Part shown: positions 22,333 to 34,062 of the stretch, one piece after another
How the letters are laid out: every line of letters begins with the position of its first letter
Position numbering within the stretch: position 1 is the stretch's first letter
Origin: Absidia repens
Lineage: Eukaryota > Mucoromycota > Mucoromycetes > Mucorales > Cunninghamellaceae
Reading direction: 5' to 3'
Assembly (NCBI GenBank): GCA_002105175.1
Contig: MCGE01000006.1
Span: forward strand, 434,001 to 498,000
Length of the DNA stretch: 64,000 nt
Made by a program: the position numbers and the translations under genes
Notes under the pieces: model-generated
Told to the model about the DNA's origin: nothing
Seen by the model: the letters and a program-made list of their open reading frames with translations, nothing else
The model's database searches: none

Positions 22333-23482
22333 TTTCACTTACCCGCTGTTGATGGAATCCAACATGGCAGAATTAGCAGGATCATCATAACGTAATAAAG
22401 GTCCATCATCCACGCTGAATCCGTTTCTCCAGAATGTCAAATATCTTGTCACCTGCATAATAAATAAAGAGAAAAAAACCATAAGCCTTCATTTGATCCC
22501 CTTTTCATTTTTTTTTCTTTGCCCCCCCTCCTCCTTTGGCTTGATTATGTTTGTTCATACCGATGGAAGTGATTCTGCAGTGGGTTCAGAGGTGGAAGGA
22601 TCATTCACAACCACTGAAGGTTCATCTTCGCTGCCCAATGTATGCCCCGATCCAGTGAAATAAGATGGTTTCGATTTCTTTTCGTCTTCGGAATCATCAG
22701 GTGCCGGTCCTCCACTGGTATTCATAAGACAAGTGACGAATGAGTATACGTCCTTTTATTTTTTTTTATCCTTTACTTACGCAGCCGCCTTTTTCAAGAT
22801 TTCATCTACAAGGTTGTTGCCTTTACCACGTTTGGAAGGATCTTGTACGAGCATACCACTAGATTGAATACATAGTAACAAAAAGGAAAGGAATGATTAC
22901 TCTCAGTTCTAGTTGGGACTAGGAGGGGGTTGGGTACTTACGATTTTTCTCCGCCAGCAAAGAAGTTTTGAGGTTCGTCATCACTGCCATCTTGAGCTGC
23001 AACATCATTCAAAGTTCTAATGTTTGATCTGTATCGGAATAAACCAAATGTTAGTTCCCTTTTTCTCTTTGGTATCTACTACTTTAATATTTTCATACGA
23101 TTTCGCTTTTGACGCGTTGTTGGATCGCTTTGTGGGAATAGATGTTGGAGCTTGTGGTATAGAGTCAGTTTGGGGAGCAGATGCAGAAGTAGAAGCGGGA
23201 GCTGAAGCAGCACTAGAAGCAGCATTGGATGTTCCAGTTTCAGACCCTTCATTGCTATTGTCGTAGAATTGAGTGACAGCCATCTATGGTAACATGAAGG
23301 AAACATACGCCAGACAATGAGAACACAGTGGTGATTGTTATTTTTTATTTTTATTTTATTTTATTTTTTGTGGTACTTACTTCAAGATCCCAGTTCGACA
23401 TTTCTAGAAAAAATTTAGCTTGATCTTCGGATACACTAGTCATTCCAGTGAATTGTTCAATAAGTTCGTTATGATCAGCCAT
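21601..23482 (-). CDS. p47/Shp1-type Cdc48 cofactor (UBA-SEP-UBX)
   Basis: 394 aa from nine exons: 23381-23482, 23099-23283, 22942-23028, 22781-22858, 22561-22714, 22343-22452, 21964-22245, 21843-21902 and 21601-21727. A UBA domain opens the protein ([20 protein letters not shown]). The middle has the conserved [16 protein letters not shown] motif. The SEP domain includes [18 protein letters not shown] and [17 protein letters not shown]. The UBX domain is at the end ([20 protein letters not shown]), with the Cdc48/p97-contacting loop TTFPVKQL. Shp1/p47 recruits ubiquitinated cargo to Cdc48 and acts in membrane fusion and proteasomal degradation. A 39-base T run on the plus strand lies in the last intron (about 21740-21778) and another in the intron at 22301-22331. 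It is head-to-head with the Ser-rich gene, 222 bp apart. Confidence 0.92.
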
Positions 23483-23704
23483 GTTTCTAAAAAGTGTTTT
23501 CAAGGAAAAGAAGTAGTGCAGGAAAAATCACCTTGCGTAATGGATAAAAATATATATATAATTTCAATTTCCGCTATCTTTGGCTTTCTTTTTTCCTTAC
23601 TGATTTTTCCCACCACTTCTTTTCCCTTTTCAATTTTTTTTTTCTTTTTCTCCTTTTTCGTTTTGTTTGACCATGCAACCTTTCTCCACCAAAGTCGAAT
23701 ATCA

Positions 23705-25335
23705 ATGCCACGGAGAAAAGACCGTTTGTTATTTAGATCACCAAGTCCAGGGATTAGACGCATACCTGAACCAACTTCTCCACCGCCACCTCCACGAATT
23801 CAAAGAACTAGACCCTTAGAGTAAGATGAAGAAACTCCTCACTTTATATTATAATTTATCTAATTGTATTTTATGTCCATAGATTACCATCCAGAACGTA
23901 AGTTTGTACTATATGGATATTAACTCCCCTTCCAAAAAAAGAAAAATATATGCGACTCTTTTAATAATGATATGCTTCTCCACTTTTTATTCTGATAACT
24001 AACGATTTGTATTTATTATCAGGACTGTGGCCAATTTGAATGAGGTAAAATAAAAGAATACTATTTAACAAATATGGAAAAATCCCCTTGTTTTTTGACA
24101 CCTTACTCCGAACTGTATCCTTTTATACATATAGCGTTTAACATCAACTTTATATGCAAATTCATCTACCACATCGTCTTCATGCTCCCCTATTGGTCAA
24201 TCACAACCAAGATCATCTTCTCCCTCATCAGCATCGTCGTCACCATCAAAATCATCTTCGCCATCTTCAACAGCTTCGTCTTCTTCTCCACAACGTCTTT
24301 ATGAATCATGCTTGTACCGCCTTTACGACAGAAACGATTCCAATAGGACAGCAACTTCAATATCATCATCAAATCAGCCTTTATCTGGATGGGAAGCCCT
24401 TCTTGCTTCATCAGATACATCAGATACCTCAGATACATCTTCACAAAATTCATATCAGCACCTCTCCATTACGCCGATCTCATCACCACAGCGAACCACA
24501 TCACAAACTTCACCCTGTCGAATATCATCATCTTCATCACCAACTCAACAGAATACCCCAAAATCAATAGCTAATATAGTTCCTACAGCTTCTCCCCATC
24601 GACCCTCATCGCAGCAATATACCTCTTGTATAACATCCCCATCATCACCCCCATCATCATCATCAAACACACCAATTTCATCATCACGTCGAGCATCATC
24701 ACAATCACCAAGGAAACATAAAGTTGGATTGGACCGTAAATGTAAGTTTTCGTTTATCACCATGATGAAAAGAGAATTTATTTTATTTTATTATCATTAT
24801 AGATCCGTCCAAACGATCACCTCAACGATTATCAGATAGTCACCCACCACCAAGCTCCCTGATAATGACCCGCCCCCAAAGATATTCTAACACACCAACT
24901 GTGGACTCTGATACCAGTGAAGAAGAAGTGGAACCTGACACGAAGCCACGACCCCTTTGGATGAATCGATTGCGATCAAGACAGAACAAGAAAAATAACT
25001 TGTCTCCCAACAACGCAACCAACAATAACAGTAACAACAATAGCAACAGCAGTAGTAACAACAGCAATAACAACAACAACAGCAACAGCAACAGCCACAA
25101 CAACAGAAAAAGTAGCGCCAACGTGGGTAGTGGAAATGATAGTAATAGTCATGGAAGAGGTGGTGGTAAAAGTCACATCCGGAAATCCAGAACATCTATC
25201 AACAACGCCAACAAAACCAAGCAAATGGAGTCATCATCACCATCATCAGCAGCTACTCCGTCTTCATTCATCAAAAGGCAGTTACGGTCAAGAAGAATCA
25301 TGGCGTCAATGGACACCAAAAAGAGTGGAAAATGA
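23705..25335 (+). CDS. Ser/Asn-rich low-complexity protein of unknown function
   Basis: I do not recognise this protein. It is 430 aa from five exons: 23705-23820, 23883-23897 (15 nt), 24023-24044 (22 nt), 24135-24741 and 24803-25335. It begins MPRRKDRLLFRSPSPGIRRI, then a Pro run (PTSPPPPPRIQ), then a short ordered-looking segment (TVANLNERL). Long Ser runs, SDTSDTSDTS, repeated SSP/TSP motifs and an Asn/Ser run near 25020-25100 follow. The C-terminus is basic (FIKRQLRSRRIMASMDTKK). Many SP and RxxS sites suggest a phosphorylated, disordered protein, perhaps cytoskeletal or nuclear; that is inference. The two tiny exons are supported by frame and by GT-AG borders. It shares a 222-bp upstream region with the p47 gene. 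Confidence 0.7.
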
Positions 25336-26129
25336 TATCGCTCTTTTTATTGTTTGTATTTGTTTATATCATAGTATCCGGTTTTAGTTTTTGGCTCTTT
25401 AGTACTGATAGAACTGCCCTTCCCTTCTCTCTCTGCCTCAACCCACCAATGCCTTGACCTTCCCTAGCCAATTTTACTTTGCCCGCTCTTTATACATGTT
25501 TTATCCCCCCCCCTTCATCCTTATCCATACCATCCTTTGTATTTAATAAAAACCCATTGTCTTTATCTCTTTTACTGTGTCTCTTTTTTATATCGCTCTT
25601 TCTTTTTGAGTAACTCTATTTAGTGTTTTTATGCTAAGATCTTCTCTTCTTTATTTTTGTAATGTGTATATATGTGTATGTGAATGTGAAGTCTCATTTT
25701 CAGTCTGCCCTGAATCATAAACTCGCGGTTAATGAGTTAGGTACAAAAAATATGTAATTTTCAGGCACTTTTTCAAGAAGTAATGGATGTCTGGTTTAAG
25801 GAACGCTGGATGGTCCACTATAAACTACATTCAATGCAAGTCTACATCATTTATATGGTATCTCCGCAGAACTCGAACCATCTAAAATCGCTTGTAGTAC
25901 GGCTTCCAGCCTGAAGCCACGGCTAAAAAAAGCTGCGTAGTGTTTTGCTTTTTTTTTTTTTTTTTGGCTCATGGCTTTGGTCAAGAGAATGACATTTTAT
26001 TTTCAAGGATATATAATGGATATGAGAAAATCTGGTCTATGTAGGCCGACTGTGAGTGAACAAGTGCTTGATCCTCAAAACTCTCCAATGTGTTTCAACA
26101 ATTGCATTTTTATGCTCCCATAACTGTTT
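25336..26129. other. Noncoding, downstream of the Ser-rich gene
   Basis: 3' flank with AATAAAA at 25543-25549 (likely polyadenylation signal), then non-genic sequence including a 19-base T run near 25948. Nothing codes. Confidence 0.4.
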
Positions 26130-27000
26130 ATTTTTTGGTGCTCATCCGCAATCTCACACGAGCCACTTCAAAAAAGCATTTCAAATCCAGCACACATGAA
26201 TTTTTTATTTTTGGCTCCATTTTTATTTCTATTTTTCGTCTCTTTCTTTTATTTTTTTTTCTTCACCATTCAACTTCTATGGGGTTACGTTGGACTTAGA
26301 ATAGTGTCAGGACTAGTTAGAAGGTATTTCAGCTCAGGGATTACTAGTTGCTTAGGGAAACCCTTTCATTTTGGATGTAGGATTTAGAACCACCATTTGT
26401 TGACTTTTTGAAGTCTTCATTAGCTTTGCCTAGTGATAGTTTGTCCATTCTCTCTATCTATTTACCAATAAAATATTTCTCTTTTTACATGTTTAAATGA
26501 AAATGTTCCATTAGTCTCCGTCTCATGCCTTGTACAGTATATTCACTATTTACTACACTCACCCTTTTTGCTTAATGTAAACCATTGTTGTGCTTCAATA
26601 ACAAATGTCCCTCCAGCTTTTTTTACACCTTGTTCACTATATTAGATACCGTTTTACGATCTTGACGTTAGATTAGAGCTGACCATTCCTCTAAGCTCCC
26701 ATTATCTCCTAGTTCATCTCTCACATGCTACCTCCATCAGATCCTTCTAATAGATCTTTTGTGACAATGAACCTCTCGTATTTTTTTTTTAGCACCTATC
26801 AATATACTTTAATAAAACATGCCTTTTTATTAGTTAACCATCCTATGACCCATATGATAGTGAAAAATATCGTTATATTGACCTTTTATGAGCGCTTAAT
26901 CGAGCACATGCTTTCCCCATGTTACCCACTTTCGCTCACCTCCTTAAAAAGACAAACAACTGGTTGACAGTCCTGGGTCATTTAATATGAAATGTAGGGA
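26130..27000 (+). repeat. REP repeat family, copy C (forward)
   Basis: The copy starts near CATTTCAAATCCAGCACACATGA (26179). It continues with the T-rich leader, then GGGGTTACGTTGGACTTAGA and GTGTCAGGACTAG. The core GGGAAACCCTTTCATTTTGG at 26356-26375 is followed by ATGTAGGATTTAGAACCACC. AATAAAATATTTCTCTTTTTAC and GCCTTGTACAGTATATTC come next. Similarity to the reverse complement of copy A continues to about 27000 through a second ..AATAAAACATGCC.. block. Copy A lies 750 bp downstream in the opposite orientation, so the two form a long imperfect inverted repeat. Confidence 0.75.
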
Positions 27001-27755
27001 TACTGTCCTCCTACTAACCAATACTAATGACGCTAGGCCAAGTCACCAGTATAACATTCACTCCAAAATATTATAGTTTTCGCATGGCGAGACATACTGT
27101 ATGCATCAGTTCATTGTTTTTATTACGTATGGCGTAATAATGATAATAGACGCCAATAAAGACACAAACGAAAATCACTGAAGCTCTTAAAAAGATGCCC
27201 ACCAAAATGCGAAATGGCGTAACGTAGGTGTCAATACCCACACTAAATTTATCCCCTCCCCATAGAACAAATAGGTGTTACTAACTAAAGTGTAAAATAT
27301 GGTGAGTGTTTAATCCCAGCGCATCAAAACGCACAATTCAACAACAACGCCAAACAACAACAGCCCCTCTGGCACCCAATAGATCTGATTTTTTGAGTTT
27401 TGGAATGATTAATCCCGTGTAATCTTTGCTTTTTGGATTTGGGAGTGTAAAATAAGAGTGTTTCCAGCCTTGCCCCAAAACTCCAGCGAGTTTGCGGCAT
27501 TTAACCGTTAAAGTCTGTTATGATAGGCAATGGTGACCATAGACACCCTAGTTATTTTGCGCTCTGATGGGTGACCCTTTGAGACTAACCGATCGTGTTC
27601 ATCGTCCGACCAAACTACTTTTTTGTGTGTATGGAGAAAGAAAAAACCCAAAACAAAACAGAATAGCAGTGATACCATCGTCTTTTCGCGCTTTGGTAGA
27701 CTGGCCTTCGGTCGTAAAACTAGTTTTCTTTAGGTTTTTAAATTCCTTTTCAATT
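27001..27755. other. Noncoding segment between inverted REP copies
   Basis: No gene is supported. A 23-bp string at 27197-27219 (GCCCACCAAAATGCGAAATG and on) matches 58-80 of the window with two differences. Confidence 0.35.
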
Positions 27756-28665
27756 TACCATACGCAATCAATAAAATAATAAACAAATAAATTGTGTGTC
27801 CAGTTTAGAGAAAGCTATACTATTTTAAGGAAACAAATACGCTTGCGGCATGACCGAGGTTGATCGATATGAAGAATAGAACGGAAAATGGAGCCACGCC
27901 GCAAATGAGTTGCTGGGACTCTGAGGGAGAAGTAGTTACAGTAAGTGAGTGAGAGAGCAGGATATTCACAAAATAGCCACAATAACGGCTTTGATCATTA
28001 TATAATTTTCAGAGAGCGGGTAACAAATAGACATACTTTATTAGACGAAATATGGTAAATGCTAAACTAAAAGCATAGGCTCGTTGTAAAAGCGATGAGT
28101 TGATGGAAGCATGAAGATGACTGACGGGAGATCTGGTAAATGTTCAGTACTAATCTAAAGGGACAAATGTAAAAAGAGATCTGACATACTGTACAAGACA
28201 TGAGAAAGATCTAAATGGTGTCCTTTATTGAAATATAATAACTGTCAACCCAAAGCTAAAAGGAAACAGGTTGATCTATTTGTACACGACATGAGATTAA
28301 CTAAAGAAACTGTTTTTGCATTGAGACAAGTAAAAAAAGACACATTTATTTGTATATACAAACAATGGACAAAGTAACTCTAAGCTAAGCTAATGAAGGC
28401 TCCAAAAAGTCAACTAATGGTGGTTCTAAATCCTGAATCCAAAATGAAAGGGTTTCCCCATGCATCTTGTCATCCCTAAGCTGAAACCCCTTATAACTAG
28501 TCCTGAGTCTGATCTAAGATCACCATGACCTCAAATAAGTTGAATGGTGGAAAGAAGAATGAAGGGAAAAAGAAAAAGAAAAGAAAAGGAGGGTGAAAAA
28601 TAAAAAATGGGAGAAAATAAACATTCATGTGGGCGGATTTTGAAATTTTCCTGGAGGTTGATTTG
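27756..28665 (-). repeat. REP repeat family, copy A (reverse, near full length)
   Basis: Aligns with 57235-58115 over about 0.9 kb in the same orientation. Shared landmarks in order: CCATACGCAAT.AATAAAA, ATACGCT..CG..ATGACC, ATGCTAAACTAAA, TTGTAA, ACGAGACATGAGA, AGCTAAGCTA, GTGGT(T/C)C.AAATCCTG, the antisense core CCAAAATGAAAG..TTTCCCCATGCATCTTGT, CTGAAACCCCTT, and a terminal purine-rich tail with GGCGGATTTTGAAATTTTC. There is no open reading frame. Confidence 0.75.
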
Positions 28666-29180
28666 TGCGAATTTTTTTTTTCTGCAAATCAATACCAAAC
28701 AACACCACCAACGTGAGGTTTTTTTTTTTGCTCATGGCAGTAACCGTCACCATTCAAAATTGATAGTATGGTGGCTTTTTTAACTAGATGCTTTTGAAGT
28801 CAAGATGGAACAATTAGCTCTAATTTAGTTTGTCCCTGGGTAGAATACTTACCATCGTTGATTAGACCTGTTTATCTTTCAATACTATACAACAGGGCGT
28901 ACCCACCTTCCCCAATAACCCTGACTTTAAGTTGGTGTCATAGTGCTATCATTAGACTAACTCAGTTTTGTTGCTCTGGTTTATATCTACATCTGAATAA
29001 AATATGCCTGTGTTTTTATTTCTACATTGTCTTCACGCGTTTAGTTTGTCTTATCAAGGGTATACCTATGTTATACAGTACCTGTACGAATAGAAAAATA
29101 AAGCTGTTGTATTCGTCCAAAAAAAAAAAGTGTTGGGTGTGAGGCAACTTTGACCAACCGTCGTGCCCAGCGCTCTGTCT
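28666..29180. repeat. Diverged REP fragment and a second short repeat
   Basis: At 28980-29012 the string TTTATATCTACATCTGAATAAAATATG matches copy D (40378-40400), so a fragment of a forward REP copy is likely. At 29153-29172 the reverse complement reads GCGCTGGGCACGACGGTTGG, nearly identical to 28-47 of the window. Confidence 0.5.
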
Positions 29181-31408
29181 ACGATATGCACAGTACCACG
29201 GGCCTTAAAAATAGGGGTAAAAAGAAATTTGATGGATTGGTTTTTAAAATATGGCTGTGGTGAGTGCATGAATGAAATACAATGAAGGACACATAAATAA
29301 ATAAGCAACTATGAGCTCATTATGATATGATGATTGAAGTTCACTCTAAAGCGTTGGAGACAATGTTTTTGTTTAATAACAATCGACAGACCGGATGGTC
29401 TCACGTGCGTTGTATATATACTGAAAAAAGAATTGTCATTCGCTTGTTTAAAGATACGAGTAAAAATCGGGTTTGCACTATGACTATATATTCTACAGTA
29501 CTGTACAGTATAGCTCTATAAAATGGAGAAGTGGTTCGGAACAAATTTAATGACGGGGAAAACTAAATACTATAACGAGAAAACGAAATTCACCTTCAAC
29601 AAAAAGTAGAAAAAAGTAGACAATCTGAGTTTCAACGCCAATAAAATATTTTGGTGGAAGTGAAAAGTGACACTGGAAAATATCAATCAAAACAATCTAC
29701 AAGAGCTTCGTTTTATTGATAAATATTATATACTAAACTGACACTATCCAACTAAATACCAAGAGCCATCACTAACCAACAAAAGAGAAAAAAACAAGAA
29801 TGAGTATGAATATAAGAGCCTTGCTTTTGAACTTTCTCGATAAATTTATCGAAGGAAGATAATGACTCAGGTTTCTGTTCGTTGTATCATCAAAAAAAAA
29901 CTTATGCGTGGTGCATGAAACATTGTCATCTTTGTCACCATCTTCCTTGTTTCATCAGCATATAAAATTCTATAAAGTTTTATACTTACATTTTTTCCAA
30001 ATAAACAAAAAAAAAAAAAAAGAAGAGACGGGTATGAAAGATACCAACGAACCAACAGCCCCACTATTTTTATAGTCTGCGAGAAAAATTTTTTTTTCGT
30101 TAAAATGGGACTCTTTTTTCTTTCAAACACAATTTGTCGGAGCCTGGTATGGTATCCAATCCAAATATAGTAACAAAAAAAAGTAGAATATGAGGTAGAA
30201 AAGTTGTACTTTATTGGTTGTTTCATAAATAAAATAATGGTAATGATGCTAATACTAATACTAAAAGTAACCAAACTATCATACTCTAAAATTCAGATGG
30301 TTCAAAAGGCATGAAGTTGCTGCATTTTTGCTGATCGTCAGCCGCCCTGGAGCTTGTACACCAAGTGTGAAACGTCACCTGTCTCTGGAAAGGCATGCAC
30401 TTGATGATCACAGCCTAAAAACGAGGATTATGCCAACTACATAAAGTTTATCAATGCCGGTTATTACCCATCTCGAGGTAGCCCCCCCTTTTTTTTCTCT
30501 CTCTCTCTGACCACTTTTTTTTTTATTGCCTGTTTTATTGAGGTATCAAGTTCTGTCAAAATAGATAAATTAATATGATACAAATTACCAGAATTCTTCT
30601 CCCGCCCCTCCCTTTTTCTCCATCAGCAGTAAATTTAGATTTGATCATGACTGCCGATGTCTAGCAATCAAACAGAAACATTATTCCATATTTGTATGTA
30701 TATATTTACCTAGTCATTCTTGAATCTTCTATACAACTTGCTTGGTAACCTTGCTTTTAAAAACCCATTGCTTGTCAGTCAATCGTGCGATGAATCCTAC
30801 AGATAGAAAAAGATTGTTTAGTCGTCCCACAGACCAAAAGTCCGTTTCCTCCTAACTTTTTTTTTTTTTTTTTGAACTCGGTAGTTCTCCCTAATAATCC
30901 TTCTTATCTCCTTCGATGTTCATAGATCTTGTTTTGTCAGATTCACTTACCTTATAGCATTATTGGACTAGCCGCCAGTAGTTGCAAATACAGATTTCCC
31001 GTAGATTGACAGTTAACGACATGATCCATGAAGGATTTGTGTATGAAAGAGTGTGTAAAGAGTATAACAAGAACACCAAGGTAATAAAACGAATGGGAAG
31101 AAAAATAAGAAGAAGAGAAGGAGTATTGTAGATTGATGATAGGGGGGGATCCGAAAAAAATCAAAGCATGAAACGTGATATCGGCGATTGAAGAAGTTGT
31201 AAAGTGATAGTATAGAGGATATGTTTATTGTGATCAAGTAATTGTTTATAAGAAAAAATAATAAAAAGTGTATATTCATCTTCCTCATAACATGTAACAA
31301 AACAAAAGATAAAAAGATGAAAAGAATAGAAGAATATATATATATAAAGATGCTATATATTAGAAGGCTAAATAGAACTAGCTACTATCACTAACCCCTC
31401 TTTCCCTT
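29181..31408. other. Gene-poor 2.2 kb with possible unannotated spliced transcript
   Basis: No gene is called. Between about 30300 and 31020 the minus strand has several segments with plausible splice borders, for example an end segment coding AVIIKCMPFQRQVTFHTW.. to a stop at 30290-30300. I could not join them into one frame and recognise no family. Confidence 0.3.
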
Positions 31409-31503
31409 TCATTTGGCAGAGTTCATGTTCTTCTTTCCCACCGAATTAACCGAGCACCTATGATCAAGCAATCATATCAGTAAATATGTATAATAGATAG
31501 ATA

Positions 31504-31553
<50 letters not shown>

Positions 31554-32904
31554 TTGATAACTTACATCCAAATTCTGGTCTTATAAATCTTGAATAAATC
31601 TCGGACAAGTTCCCTAAAGTCCACTCTTCTTTCGGCAATGAAGTAAAAAGTCAATTTGCGACGATCCCTGATTTTTCGCAAATGGAAATAAAAATAACAT
31701 GTCAATCAGGTTCTATCATCATTCTTGATTTTTTTTTTTTTTGTGTAATAAACTATTACCATTGATATTCGGCATCCACAATGTCCATCAGTAGATTTTT
31801 TTGCTTGCTTTTCGTTTGACAGATTAACAGAGCTTTTTGTTCATCGTGACGTTTGGTAACCAATAAGGTAATTTCAGAGGGCGTGGCAAGTCGACAAATT
31901 TGTTTCGGTAAGGGTGCAGCAGCAGAGGAGGAAGAAGAGGAGGAGGAGGAGGAAGAGAGAGAGGAAGAAGGTGAAGGAGGATGGTCCAATAGGAGTGCTG
32001 AAGAGGAGGAAGAGTGGTGTATATTTTCAGTGGTACCCATTAAAGTTGCAGTTGCTGGTGAGTTTGAGGTGGCTGCCAATAAAAGCTGGACTTGATCTAA
32101 TGGTAAATCCTTGGCCACTACTTTTCCGAGATCCCTACCACGGTCGGCTTCCACAATCACCCAATCGTCTTGACTTACAGTACTTTTACTGTAATAGATT
32201 TCAGCACGACCTGACTTGAATTCCACCATACACCAAGATACAGATGACTGCTGATGCTGCTGGTATAGCTGTTGCTGTTGTTGCCCTTGACTTGTATCCA
32301 CTGAATCCAAAAGTTCAAACGGTAATAAGCTATTTTCCTCTTCCATTGGAGTCAAAACAGTAGGTGTACTACAAGATGTTGTCGTATTGTTGAGTGAGGA
32401 AGCATGTCGCATCATGGTGGCACTAGTGTAGTTCATTTGGGGATAAGTCAGAGGAGATGGAGGAGGATATTGGTAATTTGATGTAGATTGGTAGTAATCA
32501 GGTGACAATAATGATGCTGAATGTGCTGCTGCTGCTGCTGCTGCCGCCGCCGCTGCTGATGATGATGATGTTGATGACACCAATGGTCCAGCCAAAGAAT
32601 GACGACGATAAGATTGAAAGGATTCCTCGGGAACACTAAACAAAGTAAGGTTACTTCAGATGAAAAGCACCAAAAAGGGGTAAATTACCTTGACAGTGCA
32701 TTGGATTGATCCTGAGTTGTTTCGTAAGCAACGGGAGCCAAGGAAAAACGGCGGAGAGGAGGAGGACGGGGTAAAGCATCCTGAGTAGATGGGAAGGAGC
32801 GTGTCATGGAATTGGAATTGGAATAAAAAGAAGGGGAGGTTGCCATATTGCCGCCATTAGTGAATTGATAATGTTGATTATTGCTGTTGCTGTTGCTGTT
32901 ACTA

Positions 32905-32943
<39 letters not shown>

Positions 32944-33157
32944 GGATTGTTCCAAATAGATCCAAATAAATCTGTTGAATTTGAAGAACTGGAAGATATA
33001 CTGCTGCTCCAAGAACCTTGTCTTTCATTGCTGTTCCGAGTAAAAGGTTGTTCAAGTGCCAAAGAGTGTCTACGGTAAGGTAAAATATTTTTCAGGTCAC
33101 CACCAATACCAAGATCGCATGGTGCATTGCTGTAGGTCTAGTGGACAAGTTATAAAA

Positions 33158-33188
<31 letters not shown>

Positions 33189-33396
33189 GAAGGAATTGGA
33201 ATTTTTTAGATACTGGATACACGCTTTATTCGTATTCGAAGACCGCTGACTGTACCTTTTGAGAGTCCCAAGGGTTGACAAAGGTCGGATTCTATGCGTA
33301 AAATAAAAGAAAAAGAAAAAGAGAGAGATAAGTGAGTAGGTTGAATATCGTTTTTTTATGTATATAAGTATTTACCTGTTCCAAAAAGTTGACCAT
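31409..33396 (-). CDS. PSP1 C-terminal domain protein (fungal Psp1 family)
   Basis: 510 aa from six exons: 33376-33396, 33256-33291, 32689-33137, 31760-32635, 31566-31667 and 31409-31457. The N-terminus [19 protein letters not shown] leads into a long low-complexity region with (SN)n, poly-Ala and poly-Ser runs and three basic phosphorylation-like motifs: [19 protein letters not shown] and YRRHSLAGP. The C-terminal PSP1 domain starts near [12 protein letters not shown]. It continues through [37 protein letters not shown] and [20 protein letters not shown], then [12 protein letters not shown]. Yeast Psp1 was named as a suppressor of DNA polymerase alpha mutants; family members are linked to mRNA regulation. 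Function here is not known. The (TG)20 run at 31511-31550 is in the last intron. Confidence 0.85.
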
Positions 33397-34062
33397 AGAT
33401 ATGAGAAAAAGTGATAACAATTAATAAAGGATAAGCAAAAGAAAAATCAATCCATAAAGGCTATCTGTACCTTTATATCCTTTTTTTTTTTTTTTTTGTT
33501 CTTAAAAGTTTCAAGGAGTTTTCTTGTTCACAACCTCCCCACAAAAGGAGATGGGAGGGGATTATTTTATTTTATTTTATTTTGTTCAATGCTGTATTGA
33601 GGAGAGAGAGAGGGGAGAGGGGAAAGAGGGTGATAAAATAAAAGCAAAGAGAATAAATAAAATACACTAATAAGTAGAGCCAAAAGTATAAGTGTAAGAA
33701 TAATAAAAAGTGCATGAATAAATATAGTATAGGCACAACATAGATAAAGATAGAGAGAGATAGAGAGAGAGTAGGGGTAAACAGTAAAGTATCAAAGAAA
33801 ATTCTACATTCATCCGCCAAATGTCTAGTTCCACCAAAAAAGACATACTGATGATCCATCAATCAATATATCCTTTTTTTCGTTTCCGTTTCCGTTTCCG
33901 TTTTTTGGTCATTGTCCAAAAGAAGAGCAGCATAAGGTTAGGCAAAAACCATTTCATCATGCTATCATAGTAGGATCTGCCATGGATTCAATAGGCATGA
34001 ACCAATCCTACAAAATGTAAGTGAGCACAAGGTCACACAATGAATGCCATAATCATTTTTAA
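33397..34062. other. Intergenic, simple-sequence-rich
   Basis: Holds the upstream region of the Psp1-family gene and the 3' flank of the small RVxF gene. There is an A/G-rich stretch near 33600-33780 and three tandem GTTTCC units (33881-33899). No gene. Confidence 0.4.

Noticed and set aside
24840..25195. Poly-Leu and Cys-rich open frames on the minus strand
   Set aside because: They are antisense shadows of the Asn/Ser-coding repeat in the Ser-rich gene.
26130..28665. Inverted REP copies C and A as one 2.5-kb TIR transposon
   Set aside because: Other copies (D, F, G, B) occur singly and the 750 bp between C and A has no transposase, so independent insertions are simpler; kept only as a possibility.
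31853..32219. Glu/Arg-rich plus-strand open frames
   Set aside because: They are antisense to the poly-Ser/Ala part of the Psp1-family coding exon.
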